From the NCBI RefSeq assembly GCF_000411295.1, contig NZ_KE150421.1, forward strand, positions 255,265 to 319,264: a DNA stretch of 64,000 bases, written 5' to 3'. Both the position numbers and the translations under genes were made by a program. Positions 46,834-56,994 of the stretch are shown here, in pieces (positions within the stretch are counted from its first letter, which is position 1; each line of letters begins with the position of its first letter). This DNA comes from Paenisporosarcina sp. HGH0030 (GTDB taxonomy: Bacteria; Bacillota; Bacilli; Bacillales_A; Planococcaceae). The notes beneath the pieces were generated by a model. That model searched no databases, was not told where the DNA came from, and saw only the letters and a program-made list of their open reading frames with translations.

Positions 46834-48123
46834 ATGAAGAAAAGTTTATTTTTAATGATGCTTGTTCTTTTATTAGCAATGCTCGGCGCTTGTGCACCTG
46901 ATCGTGCAGAAAATCCAGAAACTGACGGTAAAGACTCAGATGGCAAAGACGTGGCTGAAGAGCCTAAACCAGAGAAACTTGTAATCTGGGAAGATGTTGA
47001 CAAGTCAAAAGACTGGTTACCAGCTGCTATCGAATCTTTCGAAAAAGAGTATGGTATCAAAGTTGAATTTAAAGAGTTGAATATGGCTGATAAAATCCGT
47101 GATCAATTACGTCTAGATGGTCCAACAGGAAATGCTCCAGACGTTGTAACTCTTCCTCATGACCAAATCGGCCAAGTTGTAACTGAAGGACTTATTCAAG
47201 AAATTAAAGTTGAAGATTCAGTATTAAAAACATATAGCGAATCTTCAATTACTGCTCAAATGTATGATGGAAAACTTTTCGGTCTTCCTAAAGCAACAGA
47301 AACACCAGTATTTATTTATAACAAGGCATTAATGGAAAAAGCTCCTGAAACAATGGATGAGCTTTATACATTCTCTAAAGATTTCACAAAAGGTGAAAAC
47401 TACGGATTCCTTGCACTTTGGGATAACTTCTACTTTGCACACGGTGCGATTGCAGGTATGGGTGGATATGTGTTCAACGAAGGCGCAGAAGGTCTTGACC
47501 GTAAAGATATTGGCTTGAACAATGAAGGCGCTGTAGAAGGTGCTGCATACATTCAAAAATGGTACACAGAAGGATTATTCCCTAAAGGTATTATAGGTGA
47601 AACTGGCGGTGCTGCAATGGACGGCCTATTTAACGAAGGTAAAGTTGCTGCAGTTATGAACGGACCTTGGGCATTCCAATCAATGAGAGACGCAGGAGTT
47701 GACATCGGAATTGCTCCAATGCCAACACTTCCAAACGGAGAGCATGTTAAAACATTCATGGGTGTTAAAGGATGGCACGTAACGAAGTTCACGAAAAATC
47801 CTTACTGGGCAACAAAACTTATCGAACACTTGTCTAATGATGAAAACTCGAAAGCTCGTTTTGAAGCAGTTTCAGAAATTCCTGCTAACGTAGCATTAGT
47901 TGAAGATCCAATTATTGCTGACAATGAAGGAGCTAAAGCTGTAGCTGTTCAATCTCAATACGCAGTGCCAATGCCAAACATTCCAGAAATGGGCGAAGTT
48001 TGGGGACCAATGGCTTCTGCACTTCAAACTGTGGCTACAGGTAAATCTGAACCACAAGCAGCTTTGGACGAAGCTGTTAAATCTATCAAAACTAACATTG
48101 AAACAAATCACCCAGCGAAATAA
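46834..48123 (+). CDS. mdxE: Maltodextrin-binding lipoprotein (MdxE/MalE-like)
   Basis: The substrate-binding component of the ABC importer. Its 429 residues begin with a lipoprotein signal (lipobox LGAC, Cys20) and an acidic linker, then LVIWEDVDKSKDWLPAAIESFEKEYGIKV-type type 1 binding fold (motifs in part: FEKEYGIKVEFKEL, GYVFNEGAEGLD, AVMNGPWAF). ATG 46834 gives 5 bases to TAGGAGGGT; ATG 46831 is too close. The coding region uses a narrow codon set, as expected of a highly expressed protein. A 305-base spacer follows. Confidence 0.93.
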   Translation: MKKSLFLMMLVLLLAMLGACAPDRAENPETDGKDSDGKDVAEEPKPEKLVIWEDVDKSKDWLPAAIESFEKEYGIKVEFKELNMADKIRDQLRLDGPTGNAPDVVTLPHDQIGQVVTEGLIQEIKVEDSVLKTYSESSITAQMYDGKLFGLPKATETPVFIYNKALMEKAPETMDELYTFSKDFTKGENYGFLALWDNFYFAHGAIAGMGGYVFNEGAEGLDRKDIGLNNEGAVEGAAYIQKWYTEGLFPKGIIGETGGAAMDGLFNEGKVAAVMNGPWAFQSMRDAGVDIGIAPMPTLPNGEHVKTFMGVKGWHVTKFTKNPYWATKLIEHLSNDENSKARFEAVSEIPANVALVEDPIIADNEGAKAVAVQSQYAVPMPNIPEMGEVWGPMASALQTVATGKSEPQAALDEAVKSIKTNIETNHPAK

Positions 48124-48428
48124 TACTTGCTAAGTGTGTCTCCCAAGATCTACTCCGATGCCTGAGAAAGTTAATCAGTTACAACCACCTGCCATAGCTT
48201 TTTATTATGGATATGGTAGAGACTTAGGTAGCATATCACGCTGGTATCAAAATGCTGGAAAAAGACATGGGCGGTATCCTTCATTCCGGAGGGTATTGCC
48301 TATCCTTTTATTTATCCTATTAATTTCAGTTTTTCGAATAGCATACTATAAGTATTGAAAACTACAATTACCGATTGTGATACATACTCAACACTTTCTT
48401 CTATGCTGAAAAGGAGGCCAAAGCCCGA
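48124..48428 (+). other. Spacer between binding-protein and permease genes
   Basis: There is no convincing gene. An open frame (48158-48358, or from GTG 48134) would encode a short basic peptide with a hydrophobic end, but no ribosome site precedes either start. No terminator with a T run is visible. An AAAAGGAGG at 48410-48418 is the ribosome site of the next gene. A stem-loop that protects the upstream message would be expected here, but I see no strong one. Confidence 0.4.
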
Positions 48429-49715
48429 ATGGAAGGTTTAACAACTGCTACTCATCATCGAAGAAATGCCACATTGCTCTCCATAATTCCTGGATTCGGA
48501 CAGTTTTACAATAAGCAATTTATTAAAGGAATGATCTTTTTAATTTTAGCGGCATCGTTTGCCATCGTTTTTTCTGAGTTTTTAGGAGTAGGTTATTGGG
48601 GCATTGTCACTTTAGGGGAAATTGCTGGATTAGATAATTCAGTATTCCTGTTAATCGATGGCATCATTGCTTTAATTATCACCATCATGGGTCTATGTGT
48701 GTATGCGTTTAATTTATTTGACGCGTACCATAACGGAAAGAAACGTGATCTAGGCGAATCGGTAAACTCGGTAAGACAGCAATACCATAACTTAATAAAT
48801 AATGGATTTCCCTACTTAATGATCTCACCAGGATTCTTCCTCTTGATTTTTGTTGTTATTTTCCCAATATTATTTGTCATACTTTTGGCATTTACCAATT
48901 ACGATTTGTACCATTCACCACCAGGAAATTTAGTGGACTGGGTTGGATTCCAAAACTTTATTGATATTTATAAATTGGACATTTGGAGAAAAACATTCTT
49001 TGCTGTACTTGCTTGGACCATTGTCTGGACTTTCGTTGCTACAACTTTCCAAGTAGCTCTAGGGATCTTCCTAGCGATTCTTGTTAATCAAAAGGATTTG
49101 AAAGGAAAAGCAATCATTCGTACAATCATGATTTTACCGTGGGCTGTTCCATCGTTCATCACAATCTTGATTTTCTCGGGTATGTTCAACGAAACTTTCG
49201 GTGTCATCAATAAATCCATCCTTCCCTTAATAGGGCTCGAAGCTGGGTTGCCTTGGATGACGAATGAAATGTGGACGAGATTTGCGTTGATTATGATTCA
49301 GACATGGTTAGGATTCCCGTTCATTTTTGCGATGACAACAGGGGTTCTTCAATCCATTCCTGATGAATTGTATGAAGCAGCAAATGTGGACGGCGCATCC
49401 ATCATGCAAAAGTTCTTCTCGATTACGTTGCCGTTAGTGTTGTATGCGACGGCGCCAATAATCATTACGCAATATACATTCAATTTTAATAACTTTAACG
49501 TTATTTTCCTGTTCAACGGGGGAGGTCCTGCGATTCCGAGCCAAAATGCCGGGGGTACCGATATCCTCATATCCTGGATCTATCGTTTGACCATGACCAG
49601 TGCACAATACGGAAAAGCGGCTGCTGTCACCATGATTCTTTCAATCATTGTCATCTCCGTAGCGTTATGGCAATTTAAACGCACGAAATCTTTCCAAGAG
49701 GAGGATATGATGTAA
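48429..49715 (+). CDS. mdxF: Maltodextrin ABC permease (MdxF/MalF-like)
   Basis: The 428 residues have an extra N-terminal region with about three helices and SIIPGFGQFYNKQFIKG, then a six-helix permease core. The EAA loop YEAANVDGASIMQKFFSITLP contacts the ATPase. The long N-terminus is typical of Bacillus MdxF. GTP/ATP motifs are absent, as expected. Confidence 0.93.
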   Translation: MEGLTTATHHRRNATLLSIIPGFGQFYNKQFIKGMIFLILAASFAIVFSEFLGVGYWGIVTLGEIAGLDNSVFLLIDGIIALIITIMGLCVYAFNLFDAYHNGKKRDLGESVNSVRQQYHNLINNGFPYLMISPGFFLLIFVVIFPILFVILLAFTNYDLYHSPPGNLVDWVGFQNFIDIYKLDIWRKTFFAVLAWTIVWTFVATTFQVALGIFLAILVNQKDLKGKAIIRTIMILPWAVPSFITILIFSGMFNETFGVINKSILPLIGLEAGLPWMTNEMWTRFALIMIQTWLGFPFIFAMTTGVLQSIPDELYEAANVDGASIMQKFFSITLPLVLYATAPIIITQYTFNFNNFNVIFLFNGGGPAIPSQNAGGTDILISWIYRLTMTSAQYGKAAAVTMILSIIVISVALWQFKRTKSFQEEDMM

Positions 49716-49716
49716 C

Positions 49717-50559
49717 ATGAGTAATAAAAAAAGCAGAATCATCCGCCTCACGTTATCTTATTTAGCTATTTTAGCGATGGTTGCCATTGTTGTGTATCCA
49801 TTGCTATGGGTTATTGGATCTTCATTTAATCCAGGTCAAAGTTTATCAGGATCAAAAATGTTTCCCGATAATCCAACATTCAAACATTATGATTTCTTGT
49901 TTGATACAGAGAAATCCAATTACCTTCTTTGGTATTGGAATTCCATGAAAATAAGTGTCATTACGATGGTTTTAACGGTTATCTCTGTGTCATTTACAGC
50001 TTATGCCTTTTCACGATACCGTTTCTATGGAAGAAAGAACGGCTTGCTGACATTTTTAATCCTGCAAATGATTCCAAACTTTGCAGCATTAATAGCGATT
50101 TTCGTATTAGCCATCCGTACAGGTTTGATTGATACGCATCTAGGATTAATTCTTGTGTATGTAGGTGGACAAATACCGATGAATACGTATCTGATGAAAG
50201 GTTATTTGGACACCATTCCAAGAGAACTGGATGAATCGGCAAAAATGGATGGTGCAGGTCATATGCGCATCTTCTTCCAAATTGTTATGCCTTTGGCTAA
50301 ACCAATCATTGCAGTAGTTGCATTGTTCTCGTTCATCGCACCTTTGGGTGATTTCATCCTCGCACGGATTTTACTACGCGATGATCAGAAATTTACACTT
50401 GCCGTCGGTCTATACGAAATGGTGGCCAAGCAGTTTGGTAATGAATTCACAAAGTTCGCAGCAGGTGCAGTATTAGTAGCAATTCCTATCGCGATTCTGT
50501 TCTTGATGTTCCAAAAATATTTCGTATCTGGTCTAACAGCAGGCGGGACAAAAGGTTAA
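49717..50559 (+). CDS. mdxG: Maltodextrin ABC permease (MdxG/MalG-like)
   Basis: The second permease: 280 residues, six helices, and EAA loop DESAKMDGAGHMRIFFQIVMP. The C-terminus FVSGLTAGGTKG is the MalG signature that touches the ATPase. It starts one base after mdxF with AAGAGGAGG upstream. No ATPase gene follows, so a shared MsmX-type ATPase encoded elsewhere is presumed. Confidence 0.94.
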   Translation: MSNKKSRIIRLTLSYLAILAMVAIVVYPLLWVIGSSFNPGQSLSGSKMFPDNPTFKHYDFLFDTEKSNYLLWYWNSMKISVITMVLTVISVSFTAYAFSRYRFYGRKNGLLTFLILQMIPNFAALIAIFVLAIRTGLIDTHLGLILVYVGGQIPMNTYLMKGYLDTIPRELDESAKMDGAGHMRIFFQIVMPLAKPIIAVVALFSFIAPLGDFILARILLRDDQKFTLAVGLYEMVAKQFGNEFTKFAAGAVLVAIPIAILFLMFQKYFVSGLTAGGTKG

Positions 50560-50616
50560 TACCCATGTTTAATTTGAATTTTTTATTAAAAGTTATGGAA
50601 TCCGCGACAAAAAAAC

Positions 50617-50694
50617 CTGCTTCTGCGGTTACTCGTCGCAAAGGTTTGGACCAACTGCTCCTGCGGTTACTCGTCGAAAAGATTATGGTCAAAC
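50617..50694. repeat. Dispersed repeat family B, copy 3: two units
   Basis: Two units, CTGCTTCTGCGGTTACTC (50617) and CTGCTCCTGCGGTTACTC (50655), are 38 bases apart; the second is followed by GATTATGGTCAAACTACAT, matching the right flank of copy 2 at 43.1 kb. It fills most of the 284-base spacer between mdxG and the LacI gene. The rest is AT-rich, with a TATAAT at 50787-50792 that may be the regulator's -10. Confidence 0.75.
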
Positions 50695-50843
50695 TACATT
50701 TTTGGATTTTGGTTCTTTATGAGACGAAATCAAAAAATAACCACTTGAATATTAATTATTTTGTAAATTAATTCGTCAACAATCGTTATAATAGATTTAT
50801 ATGAATTATGGTTATGAAGTTCTTAAAGAGAGGATGAGGAGCT

Positions 50844-51878
50844 TTGGCCATCACAATCAAAGACGTTGCCAAACTATCAAATGTGGCACCTTCAACCGTG
50901 TCGAGGGTCATTGCGAATAACCCTCGAATCAGTGAAAAAACTAAAATTAAAGTAAGAGCTGCTATGGATGAACTAGGCTATCATCCGAATTTTATCGCTC
51001 GCAGTTTAGCCAATCAGTCAACAAGAGTTATTGGATTGGTTTTGCCAAACTCAACAGATGTATTCTTCCAGAATCCATTTTTCCCGACAGTATTGAGAGG
51101 GTTAAGTGACGGAGCTAATGAACGACATTATGCGTTGCAGATCAATACGGGGAATACAGATGAAGAGATTTTTGACGGGGTTGTACAAATGGTGCAGGGC
51201 GGACGTGTTGACGGAGTCATCCTTTTATATTCCCGGATTGAAGACAAGGTCTTGAATTATTTGAGAGAAAGAAATTTTCCATTTGTCGTAATAGGAAAAC
51301 CGTTTAAAGATGTGGAGAAAATTACATATGTAGATAACGATAACTATAAAGCGACAAAAGAAGCGACGAGTTACTTGCTGAGCCTGGGGCATAAACAAAT
51401 AGGTTTTATTGGCGGAGATCTGAACTTTGTGGTGACGGTCGAGCGGTTACTAGGTTTTGAAAAAGCTCTAGGTGAAGCTGGTGTTCAAAGCAACGACGAT
51501 TATATTATACACAGTCAGTTTTTACGTGAAGGTGGGCAAGAGGCTATTGGGAAGCTCATCAATCTGGAAGAACCTCCTACCGCTTTGGTGGTGGCTGATG
51601 ATTTAATTGCACTTGGCGTTTTGAATACATTGTTGGAAATGAATATTTCCGTCCCTGAAGACATGTCGATCATCAGCTTCAATAATGTGCTTTTTACTGA
51701 ACTGTCCCATCCACCTTTAACCTCAGTTGATATCAATATTTTCGAAATCGGCTATCAGGCGGCAAAAAGTATGATTCAACTATTGGAAAATCCAAATGAA
51801 CCAGTTAAGAGGATCATAGTGGACCATGAAATCATTAAACGTTGCTCATGTTCTGAAAGCACAAAAAAATATCTGTGA
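50844..51878 (+). CDS. LacI-family regulator of the maltodextrin cluster (MalR-like)
   Basis: The 344 residues have an N-terminal HTH (TIKDVAKLSNVAPSTVSRVI) with hinge helix, then the periplasmic-binding-like sensor domain. It is followed by a terminator and has its own spacer, so it is probably transcribed alone or by read-through. It most likely represses mdxEFG and perhaps the amylase gene in the absence of maltose/maltodextrin. Start is TTG after GAGGAGC. Confidence 0.92.
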   Translation: MAITIKDVAKLSNVAPSTVSRVIANNPRISEKTKIKVRAAMDELGYHPNFIARSLANQSTRVIGLVLPNSTDVFFQNPFFPTVLRGLSDGANERHYALQINTGNTDEEIFDGVVQMVQGGRVDGVILLYSRIEDKVLNYLRERNFPFVVIGKPFKDVEKITYVDNDNYKATKEATSYLLSLGHKQIGFIGGDLNFVVTVERLLGFEKALGEAGVQSNDDYIIHSQFLREGGQEAIGKLINLEEPPTALVVADDLIALGVLNTLLEMNISVPEDMSIISFNNVLFTELSHPPLTSVDINIFEIGYQAAKSMIQLLENPNEPVKRIIVDHEIIKRCSCSESTKKYL

Positions 51879-51894
51879 TCTTTAAAGAAATGAT

Positions 51895-51933
51895 AAAAAA
51901 GCTCGTCCAGAATTTATTGGACGAGCTTTTTTC
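51895..51933. terminator. Bidirectional terminator between LacI gene and amidase gene
   Basis: AAAAAAGCTCGTCCA pairs with TGGACGAGCTTTTTT; both sides carry T runs. Confidence 0.93.
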
Positions 51934-53501
51934 TATTCCAATTGATCATCGAAATAATTGACGACTCCATTGTAAATGCCCAAAGATGCTTGTTCTCTGA
52001 ATTGTTCAGTCGTCACTGCACGTTCTTCTGATGGATTACTCAGGAAACCAAGTTCAATCAAGATCGCTTGCTGACGATTTTCTCGCAGTACAAGATAATT
52101 TCCAGGCTGAGCACCGCGGTCACGCAAGGAAATTGTGTTCCCAAGGGATCGATGTACACTTTGAGCAAGTCCTTTTTGATAGCCATGCATGTAATAAGTA
52201 GTGAACCCATTAATCGCACTGCTGTCGGTTGCGTCATAATGAACACTGATAAAAGCATCTGCAGCGAGTTGATGGCCGATAGCCACGCGTTTTCGTAAGT
52301 CAACATAGATATCGGAATCACGTGTCATGACGACATTGGCACCTGCAGACTGTAATTTGCTTGCCAAAAGTTCAGATGTGCGAAGAGTAATTCCTTTTTC
52401 ATCCGTTCCTCTGGCTCCTGTAGTGCCGTGATCATTTCCACCATGCCCAGGATCGACAACGATGGTTAATCCATTTAATGTGCCTTTTTTACGTTTTGAT
52501 TTTGATTTCTGTTGGTGTGTTTCTTTTTCAGCGGCATCGGTAGAGATTACCCAATTGGCAACATAGCCTTTTGTGCCATTTGGCGTGTTTACTTCATACC
52601 AATCTCCAGTTTGTCCGATTGTTTCAAATGATTCGCCAGCATTTGCTCGATAGACGACTTCACCCGATGTGTCAGGGGTGGAACGCAAATTCGTACCATT
52701 GTATACGATAAAGATATTTTTGCTTTTCGTTTTTTTACTACCTTGTTCTTGTTTCGGCTTCTCGGAAGAAGTAGTACTGGCAGTTGCAGTCAACGTGCCA
52801 TAAAAAGAATAGACCCAGCCACTTTCATTAGATGAAAGTTCGATCTTCACCCAATTGTGTTGTTTTTCAATAATTTTAAATTGTTCCCCTTTATTGACGT
52901 TGGCAACTTTTTTTGCTGTTAAATCTGGTTTGGAACGGACGTTAAGACTATCAACTGAAACTTCGAACTGATTTTCTTTCTTCGCGCTTTGCTTAGAAGG
53001 CTTAGAATCGTTTGTTTGAACCGTTATGTATTCTTTCGCAACAAAACCTTTAACTTGATTAAAGGAAATCTCAGCCCATTTTCCATGATCAGTCAACAGT
53101 GTCGCTTGATCGCCGGCAGAAAGTTTTGCCAGGACCGCTGCATCAGTCGAAGGTTGGGAACGGACATTCAATCTGTCTACTTTAGAAACAACAAGTTGTC
53201 CGGTCGCTTGTTTTTTTTCACCCAATTGCTTCGTGTACCAAGATGCAACCCATCCCTCAGAAGTTCCACGACGAACCTTTAACCAATCACCCTGTTGTTC
53301 AAGAACTAGCATTTGATCGCCCATTTTCATAGAAGCAATAATCGGATAGGCAAGTCCCGGTCCTGAACGTAAATGTAAATTTGATACAGTCGACTGGACA
53401 TTTTCACCCTCAGCTTGTATAGATGAAGGTAGGATAAGAGATAATAATAAAAATAGTACTAGTAAAATTTGCACATTTTGTCGAAGTTGAAATTTTGTCA
53501 T
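51933..53501 (-). CDS. N-acetylmuramoyl-L-alanine amidase with four SH3b domains
   Basis: A secreted cell-wall hydrolase. The 522 residues start at the ATG at 53501 (AAAGGAGGG upstream), with a signal peptide cut near residue 31. Four bacterial SH3 repeats follow, each with LxLRSxPxxxxxV and GWVxxxY. The C-terminal Amidase_3 domain holds the zinc ligands in DPGHGGNDHG, SVHYDA and the catalytic Glu in ILIELGFLSN. B. subtilis yrvJ is the positional equivalent. Its promoter region faces the hisS leader. Confidence 0.93.
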   Translation of the reverse strand: MTKFQLRQNVQILLVLFLLLSLILPSSIQAEGENVQSTVSNLHLRSGPGLAYPIIASMKMGDQMLVLEQQGDWLKVRRGTSEGWVASWYTKQLGEKKQATGQLVVSKVDRLNVRSQPSTDAAVLAKLSAGDQATLLTDHGKWAEISFNQVKGFVAKEYITVQTNDSKPSKQSAKKENQFEVSVDSLNVRSKPDLTAKKVANVNKGEQFKIIEKQHNWVKIELSSNESGWVYSFYGTLTATASTTSSEKPKQEQGSKKTKSKNIFIVYNGTNLRSTPDTSGEVVYRANAGESFETIGQTGDWYEVNTPNGTKGYVANWVISTDAAEKETHQQKSKSKRKKGTLNGLTIVVDPGHGGNDHGTTGARGTDEKGITLRTSELLASKLQSAGANVVMTRDSDIYVDLRKRVAIGHQLAADAFISVHYDATDSSAINGFTTYYMHGYQKGLAQSVHRSLGNTISLRDRGAQPGNYLVLRENRQQAILIELGFLSNPSEERAVTTEQFREQASLGIYNGVVNYFDDQLE

Positions 53502-53567
53502 AAAATCCCTCCTTTTGTACATTGTAAAGACTGTTGGCTGAAAAAACTATAGCTTTCTGAAAAAAGG

Positions 53568-53606
53568 TTGACATCTCAAACGACAGTCATTAAGATAAGG
53601 TATAAT
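53568..53606 (+). promoter_or_regulatory. Promoter region of hisS-aspS
   Basis: A perfect -35 TTGACA (53568-53573) is 17 bases from TAAGAT (53591-53596); a separate TATAAT lies at 53601-53606. Confidence 0.55.
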
Positions 53607-53619
53607 CTGAATCAAACAA

Positions 53620-53888
53620 ATTGCCAATGACCAAGAAAGTAGCTGTTTAATACGCTGTTAAGAGAGGGAAAGACGTGGCTGGAATCTTTCCTACAGAAGC
53701 ACTCAGTGAACAACACTTGATAGGTTTTTCGTCGAAATACCCTCGCGGTGCAGTAGACGGAAACGGAACCGGTCGTTATCCGGACTTGAGAGGACACAAG
53801 CTTTTTGTGTCAATTAGGGTGGAACCGCGGAAGCTAACATTAGCTCTCGTCCCTTGCGTTTTTGCGCAAGGGGCGGGAGCTTTTTATA
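53620..53888 (+). ncRNA. T-box riboswitch of hisS-aspS
   Basis: The T-box sequence AGGGTGGAACCGCGG is at 53816-53830, with AGTAGC near the start of stem I and a GGCTGGAA apical motif. A terminator GCTCTCGTCCC ... GGGCGGGAGC with T run is at about 53850-53886; the alternative antiterminator pairs TGGAACC-region bases with its left arm. The specifier is probably the His codon CAC (53714-53716, in GAACAACACTTG), which fits hisS, but I could not prove stem I pairing by eye. Uncharged tRNA-His would allow read-through into hisS and aspS. Confidence 0.9.
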
Positions 53889-53912
53889 TTGTCAATGAAA
53901 GGAGACATTAAT

Positions 53913-55205
53913 ATGTCGATTAATGTGCCAAGAGGAACAAAAGATTTACTGCCAGGTGAAACAGAAAAGTGGCAAGCAGTTGAAGAATTAATTCGGGATA
54001 CGTGTCGGTTGTTTCAGTATAAAGAAATCCGTACACCTATTTTTGAACATACTGAACTGTTCACGCGAAGTGTAGGGGATACGACAGATATCGTACAAAA
54101 AGAAATGTACACGTTTACCGACAGAGGCGATCGCTCCTTAACTTTACGCCCTGAGGGAACAGCATCAGTCGTACGTTCATTTGTAGAAAATAAATTATTC
54201 GGACTGCCTAATCAACCGGTTAAATTATATTACATGGGTCCGATGTTCCGATATGAGCGTCAACAAGCGGGTCGCTACCGTCAATTCGTACAATTCGGCG
54301 TTGAAGCAATCGGAAGTAAAGATCCAGCAATTGATGCTGAAGTCATGGCACTTGCTATGAATGTCTATAAAAAAGCAGGATTGAAGAAAATTAAATTGGT
54401 TCTCAATTCTTTAGGAGATACAGAAAGCCGACAAGCTCACCGTGATGCATTAATTGCCCACTTTGCTCCTCACATCCAAGAGTTTTGTTCGGACTGTCAA
54501 AACCGTCTGCAAAAAAATCCGCTTCGTATTCTTGATTGCAAAGTAGACCGTGAGAATCCATTAATGGGCACAGCTCCTCAATTACCGGACTACTTAAATG
54601 AAGAATCTCTGACTTATTTTGAAAAAGTAAAACACTACCTTGATATTTTATCGATTAAATATGAACTCGATCCGAATTTAGTACGTGGTCTTGATTATTA
54701 CAATCACACAGCTTTTGAAATCATGAGTGAAGGTGAAGGCTTTGGCGCAATAACGACTCTTTGTGGAGGCGGTCGATATAATGGGTTAGTCGAAGACCTA
54801 GGTGGACCAGATTCTCCTGGGATCGGCTTTGGTATGAGTATCGAACGATTATTATTGGCATTGGAAGCAGAAGGTGAATCGTACACAAATAGCGATTCAC
54901 TCGACGTATATGTGGTAGCAATGGGTGAAGCTGCGAAAGATAAAGCCGTTTCATTCGTTTCCCAACTTCGTCAAAACAATATTTCAGCGGAAATGGATTA
55001 CTTAGACCGTAAAGTGAAAGCACAAATGAAATCGGCCGATCGTCTGAACGCAAAATTCTCAGTAGTTATCGGAGATAATGAACTGGAAACGGGCAAAGTT
55101 TCACTGAAATATTTAGCAAATGGTACGCAGCAGGAATTGGCATTCGATGAAATTGTTGAACAATTTGAAGAAATCGCAACTAGAGCAATGGAGGAATTAG
55201 CATGA
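53913..55205 (+). CDS. hisS: Histidyl-tRNA synthetase
   Basis: A class II synthetase of 430 residues. Motif 2 [15 protein letters not shown], the His-specific motifs [12 protein letters not shown] and [10 protein letters not shown], and motif 3 [13 protein letters not shown] are present, then the anticodon domain. ATG 53913 is preferred to upstream frames because of AAAGGAG at 53898-53904 and the conserved start [14 protein letters not shown]. Confidence 0.97.
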   Translation: MSINVPRGTKDLLPGETEKWQAVEELIRDTCRLFQYKEIRTPIFEHTELFTRSVGDTTDIVQKEMYTFTDRGDRSLTLRPEGTASVVRSFVENKLFGLPNQPVKLYYMGPMFRYERQQAGRYRQFVQFGVEAIGSKDPAIDAEVMALAMNVYKKAGLKKIKLVLNSLGDTESRQAHRDALIAHFAPHIQEFCSDCQNRLQKNPLRILDCKVDRENPLMGTAPQLPDYLNEESLTYFEKVKHYLDILSIKYELDPNLVRGLDYYNHTAFEIMSEGEGFGAITTLCGGGRYNGLVEDLGGPDSPGIGFGMSIERLLLALEAEGESYTNSDSLDVYVVAMGEAAKDKAVSFVSQLRQNNISAEMDYLDRKVKAQMKSADRLNAKFSVVIGDNELETGKVSLKYLANGTQQELAFDEIVEQFEEIATRAMEELA

Positions 55206-56989
55206 CAAAACGTACACATCCATGTGGAGAAGTAGCAGAACAGGCAATTGGGCAACAAGTCGTATTAAAAGGATGGGTTCAAAAAAGACGTGATTTGGGC
55301 GGATTGATTTTCGTAGATCTTCGCGACCGTTCGGGCATCGTACAAATTGTTTTCAACCCGGACATTTCCCAGGAAGCGTTGGCTATCGCAGACAAATTAC
55401 GTAATGAATTTGTCGTTGAAGTGAGCGGGGAAGTAGTTGCCCGTCAAGAATCACAAGTGAATCCAAACATGGTAACGGGACGTATCGAAGTTCAGGCAAA
55501 TCTTGTGACCATTGTTAATGAAGCGAAAAATCCACCATTTGCGATTGAAAACCAAACAGATGTCAGCGAAGACTTACGATTGAAATATCGTTATTTAGAC
55601 CTTCGCCGTCCGGTAATGTATGAAACATTTAAAATGCGTTCAGAAGTAACGAAATCGATTCGACGATTCCTGGATGAAGAAACATTCCTTGAAGTGGAAA
55701 CACCAATCCTTACGAAATCAACACCGGAAGGAGCACGTGACTATTTAGTACCAAGCCGTGTGCATGACGGGGAATTTTACGCATTGCCACAATCACCTCA
55801 ATTGTTCAAACAAATGCTGATGGTGTCAGGCTTTGAAAAATACTACCAGATTGCGCGTTGTTTCCGCGATGAAGATTTACGTGCAGACCGTCAACCTGAA
55901 TTTACTCAAATCGACATGGAAATGAGCTTCATGTCAATGGAAGATATTCTTGAAATGAACGAACGTATGATGAAGAAAATGATGAAAGACGTCAAAGGTA
56001 TTGAAATTGAAACGCCTTTCCGACGCATGAAGTACACAGAGGCAATGGATCGCTTTGGTTCTGATAAACCTGATGTCCGTTTTGGTCTTGAACTTCAGGA
56101 CGTATCAGCATTGGTTGCGGATTCTTCATTCAAAGTATTTGCTGGTGCCGTTGAGAATGGTGGTCAAGTAAAGGCAATCAATGTCAAAGGGTCAGCTGAC
56201 AATTATTCACGAAAAGATATCGATGCGCTAGGTGAGTTTGCCGGTCGCTATGGTGCGAAAGGTCTTGCTTGGTTAAAAGTCGATGCAGAAGGATTGAAAG
56301 GACCAATCGCTAAATTCTTTGAAGGTGAAGCAGGCGAGAAATTAGCTCAGACACTAAACGCTGAAGCAGGAGATTTATTGTTGTTCGTTGCTGACAAAAA
56401 ATCGGTTGTTGCTGATGCTTTAGGTGCGCTTCGCATGAAATTAGGAAAAGAACTTCAATTGATCGATGAAAGCAAATTTGCTTTCTTATGGATTATTGAT
56501 TGGCCGTTATTTGAATATGACGATCAGGAAGGCCGTTATTATGCAGCTCACCATCCATTCACGATGCCTTTCGTTGAAGACATCGAATTAATGGATACGG
56601 ACCCAGCAAGCGTCCGCGCACAAGCCTATGACTTAGTGTTAAATGGCTATGAGCTAGGTGGCGGATCACTGCGTATTTATGAACGTGATGTGCAAGAAAA
56701 AATGTTCAGTATTCTTGGTTTCTCTCAGGAAGAAGCGACAGCTCAGTTCGGCTTTTTGCTTGAAGCGTTTGAGTATGGAACACCTCCGCACGGTGGTATT
56801 GCATTAGGATTGGACCGATTAGTTATGTTATTGGCTGGTCGCACAAACTTACGTGACACAATTGCTTTCCCTAAAACTGCGAGTGCCAGCGATATTTTAA
56901 CAAAAGCGCCAAGCCCAGTCTCGGAAGAACAATTGAAAGATTTATCATTGGCAATTAGTATTCAGAAAAATCTAAAATCAGGTGAATGA
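55202..56989 (+). CDS. aspS: Aspartyl-tRNA synthetase
   Basis: A class II synthetase of 595 residues. The OB anticodon domain begins [19 protein letters not shown], motif 2 is [16 protein letters not shown], the bacterial GAD insertion is in the middle, and motif 3 [13 protein letters not shown] is at the C-terminus. It overlaps hisS by 4 bases (ATGA) and shares its T-box. Confidence 0.97.
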   Translation: MTKRTHPCGEVAEQAIGQQVVLKGWVQKRRDLGGLIFVDLRDRSGIVQIVFNPDISQEALAIADKLRNEFVVEVSGEVVARQESQVNPNMVTGRIEVQANLVTIVNEAKNPPFAIENQTDVSEDLRLKYRYLDLRRPVMYETFKMRSEVTKSIRRFLDEETFLEVETPILTKSTPEGARDYLVPSRVHDGEFYALPQSPQLFKQMLMVSGFEKYYQIARCFRDEDLRADRQPEFTQIDMEMSFMSMEDILEMNERMMKKMMKDVKGIEIETPFRRMKYTEAMDRFGSDKPDVRFGLELQDVSALVADSSFKVFAGAVENGGQVKAINVKGSADNYSRKDIDALGEFAGRYGAKGLAWLKVDAEGLKGPIAKFFEGEAGEKLAQTLNAEAGDLLLFVADKKSVVADALGALRMKLGKELQLIDESKFAFLWIIDWPLFEYDDQEGRYYAAHHPFTMPFVEDIELMDTDPASVRAQAYDLVLNGYELGGGSLRIYERDVQEKMFSILGFSQEEATAQFGFLLEAFEYGTPPHGGIALGLDRLVMLLAGRTNLRDTIAFPKTASASDILTKAPSPVSEEQLKDLSLAISIQKNLKSGE

Positions 56990-56994
56990 GAGGC

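Noticed and set aside
48134-48358. Short open frame between the binding-protein and permease genes
   Set aside because: No ribosome site at either possible start and unusual codon content; kept only as a note on the spacer.
42960-51932. Prophage or transposon as the source of the island
   Set aside because: No integrase, transposase, tRNA attachment site or phage gene is present in the block.
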